Assembly: GCF_000954115.1 (NCBI RefSeq)
Contig: NZ_CP010797.1
Span: forward strand, 434,001-498,000
Source of the DNA: Rhodococcus sp. B7740
Lineage (GTDB): Bacteria; Actinomycetota; Actinomycetes; Mycobacteriales; Mycobacteriaceae
DNA length: 64,000 nucleotides
Direction: 5' to 3'
Shown here: positions 1 through 8,420 of the stretch, in pieces
How the letters are laid out: every line of letters starts with the position of its first letter
Position numbering within the stretch: position 1 is the first letter of the stretch
Notes under the pieces: generated by a model
Database searches by the model: none
What the model was told of the DNA's origin: nothing
What the model saw: only the letters and a program-made list of their open reading frames with translations
Translations under genes and position numbers: made by a program

Positions 1-1
1 C

Positions 2-127
2 AGCTTCGGCTGGCACGTGCTGCAGACGTTGACCGACGCCATCGAACTGCGTGCCGACGACGCGGTCGACGACGAAGCAGGTCGCACGGTCGCGATCGAC
101 GTGGTCAAGCGGAGGAGCAAGGTCTAG
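2..127 (+). CDS. Anti-sigma factor (RsbW/UsfX-like ATP-binding protein), C-terminal end only
   Basis: Only the last 41 codons are in the window; the gene begins upstream. The visible residues (SFGWHVLQTLTDAIEL...RTVAIDVVKRR) resemble the end of the GHKL-type ATPase domain of actinobacterial anti-sigma factors, where a G-rich ATP-lid segment is followed by a helix and a last beta strand. The TAG stop shares its final G with the GTG start of the sigma factor gene that follows, so the two are translationally coupled. In mycobacteria the SigF gene lies directly after its anti-sigma factor UsfX (RsbW), and this context supports the call more than the short sequence does. Confidence 0.55.
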   Translation, partial: SFGWHVLQTLTDAIELRADDAVDDEAGRTVAIDVVKRRSKV

Positions 128-912
128 TGCCTGTGCCGCACGAACGAAGCACACGGCGAGAGTCCGACGATTACAGCGACGTTGTCGCCCTGATCCAGCA
201 GATGCAAGCGCTCGACGAGAATTCACCGCAGCGCCGAGTGCTGCGCGATCGCATCATCACCCGCTGCCTTCCTCTCGCAGAACACATCGCACGCCGCTTC
301 GGCGGTCGCGGCGAAGCACACGAGGACCTCCTGCAGGTCTCACGCCTCGGTCTGGTGAACGCGGTCGACAGATTCGACATCGAACGTGGTTCGGATTTCG
401 TGTCGTTCGCCGTACCCACGATCATGGGCGAGGCTCGCCGGTACTTCCGGGACGCAGGATGGTCGGTTCGGGTGCCGCGGCGCATGAAGGAACTGAACTC
501 GATGATCTCCCAGGCGGTGGGATCGTTGTCGCAGAAGCTCGGTCGAGCTCCGACTGCCAGCGAGATCGCCGTCGAGCTCGGGATCGACGTCAAGGAAGCC
601 TCGCAGGCGTTGCTTGCGCGCAGCGCGTATCAGACCGTCTCGGTCGACTCGGTGGTCAGCGAAGATCGATTGCCGCTGATGGACACCCTCGGTGCCGAAG
701 ATCCCGAACTCGAGAAGATGGAGAGCTATCTCGCGGTGCGCCCCGCGCTCGAGAAGTTGCCCGAGCGTGAGCGTCGCATCGTCGTGCTCAGATTCTTCGG
801 GTCGATGACCCAGACACAGATCGCGGAGAAGGTGGGGATATCGCAGATGCATGTCTCGCGAATCCTGGCTCGCACGCTCGCTCAGCTGCGTGAGGACCTC
901 GGCGAGGACTGA
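127..912 (+). CDS. sigF: RNA polymerase sigma factor, SigF/SigB/SigG family
   Basis: A 261-residue general-stress type sigma factor that directs RNA polymerase to stress and stationary-phase promoters. Region 2 covers about residues 45-120 (EDLLQVSRLGLVNAVDRFD, then FVSFAVPTIMGEARRYFRD), region 3 about 125-190, and region 4 ends in the helix-turn-helix TQTQIAEKVGISQMHVSRIL near 232-251. The length and the MHVSRIL helix are typical of the SigB/SigF/SigG group rather than of ECF factors. The GTG start overlaps the stop of the anti-sigma factor gene by one base, the classic partner-switch arrangement. The promoter upstream of ectA (18835-18860) has the form recognised by mycobacterial SigF. Family assignment is secure; SigF rather than a paralogue is inferred. 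Confidence 0.85.
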   Translation: MPVPHERSTRRESDDYSDVVALIQQMQALDENSPQRRVLRDRIITRCLPLAEHIARRFGGRGEAHEDLLQVSRLGLVNAVDRFDIERGSDFVSFAVPTIMGEARRYFRDAGWSVRVPRRMKELNSMISQAVGSLSQKLGRAPTASEIAVELGIDVKEASQALLARSAYQTVSVDSVVSEDRLPLMDTLGAEDPELEKMESYLAVRPALEKLPERERRIVVLRFFGSMTQTQIAEKVGISQMHVSRILARTLAQLREDLGED

Positions 913-940
913 CAGCGGCCGGTGGAGCTAGGCTCGCTGG

Positions 941-2932
941 ATGAGCATGTACGACGACGTCGACGAGTACATCGGAGCCCGTCGGGTCACAGGCCTGGCG
1001 GCATCGCACGATTTCTCGCGGGCGGTGATCGTGGTTGCCGCACTGGACGATTCGCGGACCGAGTATCGAACGTCGTTGTGGGAGATCGATGTCGACGGTG
1101 GTTCGCCGGCCCGACGCCTCACGCACGGCGAGTGGGGCGAGAGCGCTCCGGTGTTCACCCCGGCCGGCGACTTGTTGTTCTCCCGCCGATCGAGCAAGGA
1201 CGATCCGGCCCGGTTGTGGATTCTTCCTGCCTCGGGCGGTGAGGCGCGAGTGCTCGAGACTCGGTCGGCCGGTCTGAGCGAAATCCGAAGCGCCCGTTCC
1301 GGACACGCGCTGGTCGGGTTCTCGCCGGTGTTCGGATCGTCGCGCACCGATGAGGACGACGATGCCCTGCGCACCGAGCGCAAGGCGAACAAGGTGGATG
1401 CAATTCTGCACACCGGGGTTCCGGTGCGTTTCTGGGATCACGACCTCGGTCCTGCCACCCCGCATCTGTTCGCCGGATCGACCGACGGTACGACGGTGTT
1501 TCGTGATCTGACCTCGGATGCGGCCGGAGCTCTGCACGAGGCGGCGTTCGACATCAGTGCCGACGGTGCGTTCGTCGTGTCCACCTGGGCCGTACCCGGC
1601 GCTCTGGCGACCGTGCGGACGGTGCTGGTGCGCATCGACACCGCGACGGGGGAGCGCAGCACGATCGTCGACGACGTCGATGCCGATCTGGGCGCGCCGG
1701 CGATCTCGCCCGACGGTGCGTCCGTGGTGTTCGTGCGTGAATCGCTCTCCACTCCCGAGGATGCGCCTCGAATGACGCTGCAGCGCTACGACTTCGGGAC
1801 TGCTTCCGTCGTCGATGTCGCGCCCGGCTGGGATCGATGGCCGATCGACCCGGTGTGGTTGCCGGACGGGTCGGGGGTGCTGGTGACCGCGGACGACGAC
1901 GGCCGGTCGCCGATCTTCGTCGTCCGCGAGGGCGCTGAGCCGCGTCGGCTGACGAACACCGACGACGCCTACACCCACGTTCAGGTGTCCTCGGACGGAA
2001 CCAGGGTGCTCGCACTCGCCGCGTCCTATCTGGCCGCCCCGCATCCGGTGTCGATCGATCTGTCCGACGGCACCGTTGTGGACCTCGACACCTCCATCGA
2101 CCGCTGTCCGTTGCCCGGAACTCTCACCGAGATCGACACCGTCGTCGACGACGGAGCCCGGGTGCGCGGTTGGCTGGCACTGCCCGATGGGGCCTCGGAC
2201 GCGGCACCCGCACCGCTGCTGCTGTGGGTGCACGGTGGTCCGCTGAGCTCGTGGAACACCTGGTCGTGGCGGTGGAATCCGTGGCTGATGGTCGCCCATG
2301 GGTACGCGGTGCTACTGCCCGATCCGGCTCTGTCCACCGGGTACGGCCAGGAGTTCGTGCAGCGCGGCTGGGGCGCGTGGGGAAAGGCCCCGTTCACCGA
2401 TCTGATGGCGTTGACCGATGTCGCAGCCGCGCTACCGCACATCGACGACACCCGCACCGCGGCGATGGGCGGATCCTTCGGCGGCTACATGGCCAACTGG
2501 ATCGCCGGGCACACCGACCGGTTCGACGCCATCGTCACCCACGCGAGCCTGTGGGCGCTCGATCAGTTCGGGCCGACCACCGATGCCCCGTACTACTGGG
2601 CTCGTGAGATGTCTCCGGAGATGGCGGTGGAGAACTCCCCACACCTGTTCGTCGCGGACATCGCCACGCCGATGCTGGTCATCCACGGCGACAAGGACTA
2701 TCGAGTGCCGATCGGCGAGGGCCTGCGGCTGTGGTACGAACTGCTCAGCGAATCCGGCCTGCCCGCCGACGACGAGGGCAACACCGACCATCGTTTTCTC
2801 TACTTCCCGGCCGAGAACCACTGGATTCTGAGTCCCCAACACGCCAAGGTCTGGTACGAGGTGGTGCTGGCATTCCTGGCGCAGCACGTGCTGGGCGAGA
2901 GGGTGTCGATGCCTCGAATCCTCGGCCACTAG
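941..2932 (+). CDS. S9 family peptidase (prolyl oligopeptidase / acylaminoacyl-peptidase type)
   Basis: A 663-residue serine peptidase. Residues 1 to about 390 form the beta-propeller expected in S9 enzymes, with repeated strands such as VFTPAGDLLF and PAISPDGASVVFVRES. The C-terminal alpha/beta-hydrolase domain carries the nucleophile in GGSFGGYMA (Ser512), the acid in HGDKDYRVP (Asp586) and the base in ENHWI (His627). It probably removes N-terminal acyl-amino acids or dipeptides from peptides; no signal peptide is seen, so it should be cytoplasmic. A TAGGCT -10-like box ends 6 nt before the ATG, and no Shine-Dalgarno is visible, which suggests a leaderless transcript. Its stop codon forms part of the valS -10 box. 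Confidence 0.88.
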   Translation: MSMYDDVDEYIGARRVTGLAASHDFSRAVIVVAALDDSRTEYRTSLWEIDVDGGSPARRLTHGEWGESAPVFTPAGDLLFSRRSSKDDPARLWILPASGGEARVLETRSAGLSEIRSARSGHALVGFSPVFGSSRTDEDDDALRTERKANKVDAILHTGVPVRFWDHDLGPATPHLFAGSTDGTTVFRDLTSDAAGALHEAAFDISADGAFVVSTWAVPGALATVRTVLVRIDTATGERSTIVDDVDADLGAPAISPDGASVVFVRESLSTPEDAPRMTLQRYDFGTASVVDVAPGWDRWPIDPVWLPDGSGVLVTADDDGRSPIFVVREGAEPRRLTNTDDAYTHVQVSSDGTRVLALAASYLAAPHPVSIDLSDGTVVDLDTSIDRCPLPGTLTEIDTVVDDGARVRGWLALPDGASDAAPAPLLLWVHGGPLSSWNTWSWRWNPWLMVAHGYAVLLPDPALSTGYGQEFVQRGWGAWGKAPFTDLMALTDVAAALPHIDDTRTAAMGGSFGGYMANWIAGHTDRFDAIVTHASLWALDQFGPTTDAPYYWAREMSPEMAVENSPHLFVADIATPMLVIHGDKDYRVPIGEGLRLWYELLSESGLPADDEGNTDHRFLYFPAENHWILSPQHAKVWYEVVLAFLAQHVLGERVSMPRILGH

Positions 2933-2935
2933 AAT
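2930..2935 (+). promoter_or_regulatory. -10 box of a leaderless valS promoter
   Basis: TAGAAT ends 6 nt before the valS GTG and contains the TAG stop of the preceding peptidase gene. Spacing predicts transcription starting at or next to the start codon. No clear -35 hexamer is visible. Confidence 0.5.
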
Positions 2936-2941
2936 CGACCG

Positions 2942-5617
2942 GTGACCAGTTCAGCGCCAGAGCACTCAGAGAACCCCGCCGATTCGATCGACCTGCCCAA
3001 GAGCTGGGATCCCAGTGCGGTCGAGGCGGAGCTGTACCGGTCCTGGGTCGACGCCGGGTACTTCGAAGCCGACGCCACCAGCGGCAAGCCGCCCTACTCC
3101 ATCGTGCTGCCCCCACCCAACGTCACGGGCAGCCTGCACATGGGTCACGCTCTCGACCACACGTTGATGGACGCGCTGAGCCGTCGCAAGCGGATGCTCG
3201 GGTACGAGGTGCTGTGGTTGCCGGGCATGGACCACGCGGGTATCGCCACCCAGACCGTCGTGGAGAAGCAGCTCGCCGCCGACGGAAAGACCAAGGAAGA
3301 GTTCGGCCGCGAGCTGTTCATCGACAAGGTCTGGGACTGGAAGCGTGAATCGGGCGGAACCATCGGTGGGCAGATGCGACGCATCGGCGACGGTGTGGAC
3401 TGGAGCCGAGAGCGATTCACCATGGACGACGGCCTGTCCGAGGCCGTGCAGACCATGTTCAAGCGGATGTTCGACGACGGTCTGATCTATCGCGCCGAGC
3501 GACTGGTCAACTGGTCTCCTGTGCTGCAGACCGCCATCTCCGACATCGAGGTCAAGTTCGAGGACGTCGAGGGCGAACTCGTCTCGCTGCGATACGGCTC
3601 GCTCGACGATTCCGAGCCGCATGTCGTCGTCGCGACCACCCGAGTCGAAACGATGCTCGGCGACACCGCAGTTGCGGTTCACCCCGACGACGAGCGATAC
3701 AAGGCTCTCGTCGGCACCACCCTCGAGCACCCGTTCACCGGGCGGCAGATCCCGATCATCGCCGACGACTACGTCGATCCCGAGTTCGGCACCGGTGCCG
3801 TGAAGATCACCCCGGCTCACGACCCCAACGACTTCGAGATGGGTGTGCGGCACTCGTTGCCGATGCCCTCGATCATGGACAAGGCAGGTCGGATCGCCGA
3901 CACCGGAACGCAGTTCGACGGCATGGACCGTTTCGAGGCGCGCGTGAAGGTTCGTGAAGCACTGGCCGAGCAGGGCCGCGTCGTCGCCGAGAAGCGTCCC
4001 TACCTGCACAGTGTCGGCCACTCCGAGCGCAGTGGCGAGCCCATCGAGCCGCGCCTGTCGCTGCAGTGGTGGGTCAAGGTCGACACCCTGGCGAAGGCGG
4101 CCGGTGACGCAGTGCGCAACGGCGACACCGTCATTCACCCGAAGAGTCAGGAACCGCGCTGGTTCGCCTGGGTCGACAACATGCACGATTGGTGCATCTC
4201 GCGTCAGCTGTGGTGGGGTCATCGGATTCCGATCTGGTACGGACCCGACGGCGAGACCGTCTGCCTCGGACCGGGGGAGACGCCGCCCGAGGGCTGGGAG
4301 CAGGATCCCGACGTTCTCGACACCTGGTTCTCGTCCGGGCTGTGGCCGTTCTCGACGATGGGGTGGCCCGACGCCACGGCGGATCTCGAGAAGTTCTATC
4401 CCACCGGTGTTCTCGTCACCGGATACGACATCCTGTTCTTCTGGGTCGCCCGCATGATGATGTTCGGCACCTACGTCGGAGCGGACGACGCGATCACCGC
4501 GGGCAAGTCGGGGCCGCAGGTTCCGTTCCGAGATGTGTTTCTGCACGGCCTGATTCGGGACCAGTTCGGCAAGAAGATGTCGAAGTCGCGGGGCAACGGC
4601 ATCGACCCCCTCGACTGGGTCGACCGTTTCGGTGCCGACGCGCTGCGCTTCACACTCGCTCGCGGCGCGAACCCCGGAGCCGACATGTCCGTGGGCGAAG
4701 ACCACGCCCAGTCGTCGCGCAACTTCGCCAACAAGTTGTTCAACGCCACCAAGTTCGCTCTGATGAACGGCGCGGCACCGGCAGATCTGCCTCGGCGCGG
4801 CGAGCTGACCGACGCCGACCGATGGATCCTCGACCGGCTCGAGCAGGTTCGGGCAGAGGTGGATTCGGCGTTCGATCGGTACGAGTTCAGCAAGGCCTGC
4901 GAGGCGCTCTATCACTTCGCCTGGGACGAGGTCTGCGACTGGTACCTCGAGATCGCCAAGGTTCAGTTCGCCGACGACGCCATCGCCGCCACCACGCGCG
5001 GAGTTCTCGGTAACGTCCTCGACGCCCTGCTTCGGTTGCTGCATCCGGTGATTCCGTTCGTCACCGAAACGCTGTGGAAGGTGCTCACCGGCGGCGAGTC
5101 GCTGGTGATCGCGGCGTGGCCCACTGCCGCCACCGAGTCGTTGGATCCTGTTGCGGCACAACGCATCGAGGACATGCAGCGGCTCATCACCGAAATTCGC
5201 CGATTCCGCAGCGATCAGGGACTCAAGCCGTCCCAGAAGGTGGCGGCCCGCATCGTCGGAGTCCCCGACTCCGATCTGGACGGGCAGATTTCGGCGGTCA
5301 CCGCACTGGCTCGACTGACCGAGCCCGCCGAGGACTTCGCCGCCACGGCCTCGGTGGAGGTGCGCCTGAGCAAGGCCACCGTGGTCGTCGAACTCGACAC
5401 CTCGGGCACCGTCGACCTCGTCGCCGAACGGGCCCGCCTGGTGAAGGATCTGGCCGCTGCGGAGAAGGAACTGGCGCAGACCACCGGCAAGCTCGGCAAC
5501 GAAGCGTTCCTCGCGAAAGCACCGGATGCGGTGGTGGACAAGATCAGAACACGCCAGACGATCGCGGGCGAAGAGATCGCACGCATCTCGGCGCGGCTCG
5601 AATCGATGGGAACCTAA
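2942..5617 (+). CDS. valS: Valine--tRNA ligase
   Basis: Class I aminoacyl-tRNA synthetase, 891 residues, that charges tRNA-Val and edits mischarged threonine. The HIGH signature appears as HMGH at residues 66-69 and the KMSKS loop as KMSKS at 545-549. The CP1 editing insertion ([18 protein letters not shown], then [19 protein letters not shown] and [19 protein letters not shown]) lies between them. A C-terminal coiled coil rich in Lys/Glu/Ala (about 825-888, [19 protein letters not shown]) is the usual ValRS tRNA-binding arm. The length is normal. The GTG start is supported by the -10 box 6 nt upstream. The stop codon abuts the folC start, so folC is co-transcribed. Confidence 0.98.
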   Translation: MTSSAPEHSENPADSIDLPKSWDPSAVEAELYRSWVDAGYFEADATSGKPPYSIVLPPPNVTGSLHMGHALDHTLMDALSRRKRMLGYEVLWLPGMDHAGIATQTVVEKQLAADGKTKEEFGRELFIDKVWDWKRESGGTIGGQMRRIGDGVDWSRERFTMDDGLSEAVQTMFKRMFDDGLIYRAERLVNWSPVLQTAISDIEVKFEDVEGELVSLRYGSLDDSEPHVVVATTRVETMLGDTAVAVHPDDERYKALVGTTLEHPFTGRQIPIIADDYVDPEFGTGAVKITPAHDPNDFEMGVRHSLPMPSIMDKAGRIADTGTQFDGMDRFEARVKVREALAEQGRVVAEKRPYLHSVGHSERSGEPIEPRLSLQWWVKVDTLAKAAGDAVRNGDTVIHPKSQEPRWFAWVDNMHDWCISRQLWWGHRIPIWYGPDGETVCLGPGETPPEGWEQDPDVLDTWFSSGLWPFSTMGWPDATADLEKFYPTGVLVTGYDILFFWVARMMMFGTYVGADDAITAGKSGPQVPFRDVFLHGLIRDQFGKKMSKSRGNGIDPLDWVDRFGADALRFTLARGANPGADMSVGEDHAQSSRNFANKLFNATKFALMNGAAPADLPRRGELTDADRWILDRLEQVRAEVDSAFDRYEFSKACEALYHFAWDEVCDWYLEIAKVQFADDAIAATTRGVLGNVLDALLRLLHPVIPFVTETLWKVLTGGESLVIAAWPTAATESLDPVAAQRIEDMQRLITEIRRFRSDQGLKPSQKVAARIVGVPDSDLDGQISAVTALARLTEPAEDFAATASVEVRLSKATVVVELDTSGTVDLVAERARLVKDLAAAEKELAQTTGKLGNEAFLAKAPDAVVDKIRTRQTIAGEEIARISARLESMGT

Positions 5618-7048
5618 GTGACCGAACCCGACGCCGCCCTGCCGCTACCTCCGCCGAGCCCGGTCGATCTGGCCGAGCTCGCCCTCGTGGAGGCCGAGCT
5701 CGACAAGCGTTGGCCCGAAACCAAGATAGAGCCGTCGACGGCTCGGATCTCGGCGCTGATGGATCTGCTCGGGTCGCCGCAGAAGGCGTACCCGTCGATT
5801 CACGTCGCCGGCACCAACGGCAAGACCTCGGTGACTCGCATGATCGATGCACTGCTCACTGCCTTCCACCGACGCACGGGCCGAACCACCAGTCCGCACC
5901 TGCAGATGGCGACCGAGCGGATCAGCATCGACGGGAGGCCCATCTCTCCGCGGCTCTACGTCGACACCTACAACGAGATCGCACCGTTCGTCGAGATGAT
6001 CGACGCGCAGTCCGAGGCTGCGGGCGGACCCCGAATGAGCAAGTTCGAGGTGGTCACGGCCATGGCGTTCGCTGCGTTCGCCGAGGCCCCGGTCGAGGTC
6101 GCCGTCATCGAGGTCGGACTCGGTGGGCGTTGGGACGCCACCAACGTCGTCGACGGCGAGGTCGCCGTCATCACCCCGATCGGCCTCGATCACGTCGAGT
6201 TCCTCGGCGACGATCTCGCCGGGATCGCAGGCGAGAAGGCGGGGATCATCAAGAAGGCCCCGGAATCGCTCGTGCCGCGCGACACCGTCGCGATTCTGGC
6301 GAAGCAGCAACCAGAGGTCTCCGAGGTGCTGCTGCGGGCGGCGGTGCAGGCGGATGCTGCGGTGGCGCGGGCCGGATCGGAATTCACCGTGCTCGGGAGG
6401 CAGATCGCCGTGGGGGGCCAGCAACTGGAACTGCAGGGGCTCGGCGGGGTGTACACCGACGTTTTCCTGCCGTTGCACGGCGAGCATCAGGCGCACAATG
6501 CCTCGCTCGCACTCGCGGCGGTCGAGGCGTTCTTCGGTGCCGGTCCGGATCGCCAACTCGATCAGGACACCGTGCGCGGCGCGTTCGCGACGATCGTCAA
6601 TCCGGGTCGGCTCGAGCGGGTTCGCAATGCCCCGACCGTGTTCCTCGACGCCGCGCACAACCCGCACGGGGCGGCAGCGCTCGCCGCCGCCCTCACCGAC
6701 GAATTCGACTTCCGCAAACTCGTCGGCGTCGTCAGCGTCATGGCGGACAAGGACGTCGGAGCGATTCTCGACGCACTGGAACCGGTGTTCGACGACATCG
6801 TCGTCACCCACAACGGGTCGGCGCGGGCGATGGACGTGGACGCGTTGGCCGACATCGCGGTGGCCAAGTTCGGTGACGAACGCGTCGTGGTGGCGTCGAC
6901 ACTGCCCGATGCCCTGGAAACGGCGATCGGGCTGGCCGAGGAGGTCGCCGAGCCGGGGGAGGCCGTGTCCGGTGCCGGAGTCGTCGTGACCGGATCCGTG
7001 GTGACCGTCGGTGCAGCTCGCACTCTGTTCGGAAAGGACCCCGCGTGA
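5618..7048 (+). CDS. folC: Bifunctional dihydrofolate synthase / folylpolyglutamate synthase
   Basis: A 476-residue Mur-ligase-type ATP enzyme that adds glutamate to dihydropteroate and extends folate polyglutamate chains. The P-loop GTNGKTS starts near residue 65. GLGGRWDATNVV and the GLDHVEFLGDDLAGIAGEKAGIIK segment are typical family motifs. The C-terminal domain carries LDAAHNPHGAAAL, the conserved segment of the glutamate-binding domain. GTG starts on the base after the valS stop, and the stop overlaps the next start in a GTGA arrangement, so valS-folC-DUF4233 form one operon. Confidence 0.96.
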   Translation: MTEPDAALPLPPPSPVDLAELALVEAELDKRWPETKIEPSTARISALMDLLGSPQKAYPSIHVAGTNGKTSVTRMIDALLTAFHRRTGRTTSPHLQMATERISIDGRPISPRLYVDTYNEIAPFVEMIDAQSEAAGGPRMSKFEVVTAMAFAAFAEAPVEVAVIEVGLGGRWDATNVVDGEVAVITPIGLDHVEFLGDDLAGIAGEKAGIIKKAPESLVPRDTVAILAKQQPEVSEVLLRAAVQADAAVARAGSEFTVLGRQIAVGGQQLELQGLGGVYTDVFLPLHGEHQAHNASLALAAVEAFFGAGPDRQLDQDTVRGAFATIVNPGRLERVRNAPTVFLDAAHNPHGAAALAAALTDEFDFRKLVGVVSVMADKDVGAILDALEPVFDDIVVTHNGSARAMDVDALADIAVAKFGDERVVVASTLPDALETAIGLAEEVAEPGEAVSGAGVVVTGSVVTVGAARTLFGKDPA

Positions 7049-7434
7049 GCGAAACAGAGTTCAGACCACCCACGAACGACCCGTGGAAGGGGTTCCGCGG
7101 TGTCGCGGCGGGCACCCTCGTGCTCGAAGCCATCGTGACACTGCTCGCGCTGCCGGTGGTGGCGACCCTCGGCGGCGGCGCGACCTGGTTCTCGACGACC
7201 TACATCGTGGCGTTGGCCGTCGTGATGGTCCTGGCGGCGGGCAAGCAGGGTGAGCCGTGGGCGATGAAGCTCAACCTGATTCTCCAGCTGTTCGTCGTGG
7301 CCGGGGCGGTGTTCCACCTCTCCATCGGTGCCGTCGGCCTGATCTTCATCGCGGTATGGCTGTATCTGCTGTACCTGCGCCGTGACATCACCGAGCGGAT
7401 CCGACGAGGAATGTTGCCGGGGCAGCGCGACTGA
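7045..7434 (+). CDS. DUF4233 domain integral membrane protein
   Basis: A 129-residue protein with four predicted hydrophobic helices (about residues 15-35, 45-66, 75-92 and 95-115) and a basic C-terminus ([18 protein letters not shown]). It matches the DUF4233 family found directly after folC in many mycolic-acid actinobacteria. No function is established. The start codon overlaps the folC stop by 4 bp, so expression is coupled to folate and tRNA-charging genes. Confidence 0.85.
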   Translation: MSETEFRPPTNDPWKGFRGVAAGTLVLEAIVTLLALPVVATLGGGATWFSTTYIVALAVVMVLAAGKQGEPWAMKLNLILQLFVVAGAVFHLSIGAVGLIFIAVWLYLLYLRRDITERIRRGMLPGQRD

Positions 7435-7490
7435 CCGGGGAAACCCGTCGGTTTCGGCGATGCGGCGCGCGCTGCATCGCCGGGTTCCAT

Positions 7491-7496
7491 TACTGT
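7491..7496 (+). promoter_or_regulatory. -10 box of a leaderless ndk promoter
   Basis: TACTGT followed by 8 nt and then the GTG of ndk; there is no ribosome-binding site in between. Confidence 0.45.
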
Positions 7497-7504
7497 CGTC
7501 TTTC

Positions 7505-7918
7505 GTGACCGACCGCACCCTTGTACTGATCAAGCCCGACGGAGTTGCCCGGCGTTACGTAGGAGAGATCCTCGGCCGCGTGGAGAAGAAGGGTCTGAGC
7601 ATCGTCGCACTCGAGCTCAAGACCGTCTCCCGCGAATTGGCCTCGGCTCACTACGCGGAGCACGAGAGCAAGCCGTTCTTCCCCGAACTCCTCGAGTTCA
7701 TCACGTCCGGACCGGTCGTGGCCGCAGTTCTCGAAGGCCCCCGCGCCATCGCGGCCTTCCGTCAGATCGCAGGCGGCACCGACCCCGTGGCCAAGGCGGT
7801 TCCCGGGACCATCCGCGGTGACCTCGCCCTGGATGGTCAGCAGAACCTGGTACACGGATCGGATTCCGTGGAATCGGCCGAGCGCGAGATCGCACTCTGG
7901 TTCCCCGGCCTCGCCTGA
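7505..7918 (+). CDS. ndk: Nucleoside diphosphate kinase
   Basis: A 137-residue enzyme that transfers the gamma phosphate from ATP to other nucleoside diphosphates. The N-terminus [20 protein letters not shown] is canonical, and the phospho-acceptor histidine is His117 in NLVHGSDS. Length fits the bacterial family. An in-frame extension back to 7382 exists but its translation is unlike any NDK and would overlap the preceding gene, so the GTG at 7505 was chosen. Confidence 0.97.
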   Translation: MTDRTLVLIKPDGVARRYVGEILGRVEKKGLSIVALELKTVSRELASAHYAEHESKPFFPELLEFITSGPVVAAVLEGPRAIAAFRQIAGGTDPVAKAVPGTIRGDLALDGQQNLVHGSDSVESAEREIALWFPGLA

Positions 7919-8420
7919 CCGTTCCGCCGTCGACAGAAACAGCAACGTTCGTCAGCCACGCCGTACCCGTCGGAAACCCGATCGGTGCGGCGTGGCGAGT
8001 ACGCATCACAGCGTGTGGGATACTCGACAACAGATCGACTCCACTGCACCAGTACGTACAGGTTTCACGCTCCACCCGAAGCCCAGGCTTCACGGAAGTT
8101 CGCTAGACCGGTGTGATGGATTCGATCGGATGACTGTCGTCTATCCGCTGCCCGTCATCGCAGATGCTCGAACGAGAGACAGGCTCGTTCGCGTTCTTGC
8201 TTGATGATCAGGCGCTCGGATCGCCGGTACACCACCATCCAGCCAGGCACTGCACACGCTGTCGTCGACCACCGAGAACTACGAAGTGGTCATCGGCTCG
8301 GGTGCGGAGCGAGACCGAACAGCTGACGTCCAACCCGACGTGAGTACACAAGGATTGCCCTCGCGTGGCCGCGTCACACCCGAAGTCGGATGGACGCGCC
8401 CGGGGGCCCGAGGAGACTAC
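7919..8420 (+). other. Long ndk-rne intergenic region (putative rne leader)
   Basis: A 502-bp gap with no supported gene. It holds the ndk 3' hairpin, a possible extended -10 promoter (TGG-GATACT at 8016-8024), and a perfect 8-bp stem (CGAACGAG at 8169-8176 with CTCGTTCG at 8184-8191, 7-nt loop). If transcription starts just after 8024, rne has a leader of nearly 400 nt. Long 5' leaders on rne mRNA are known as sites of feedback by RNase E in other bacteria; such a role here is inference. Confidence 0.4.
7955..7996 (+). terminator. Hairpin downstream of ndk
   Basis: GCCACGCCGTACC at 7955-7967 pairs with GGTGCGGCGTGGC at 7984-7996 (13 bp, one G-U), and the loop can pair further (TCGG with CCGA). 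There is no T run after it, so it may be a weak terminator or a processing/stability structure of the ndk mRNA. Confidence 0.5.

Noticed and set aside
2966-5161. A 731-codon open frame antisense to valS
   Set aside because: Long antisense frames are expected in GC-rich genes with strong third-position bias; the translation has no recognisable domain and valS is certain.
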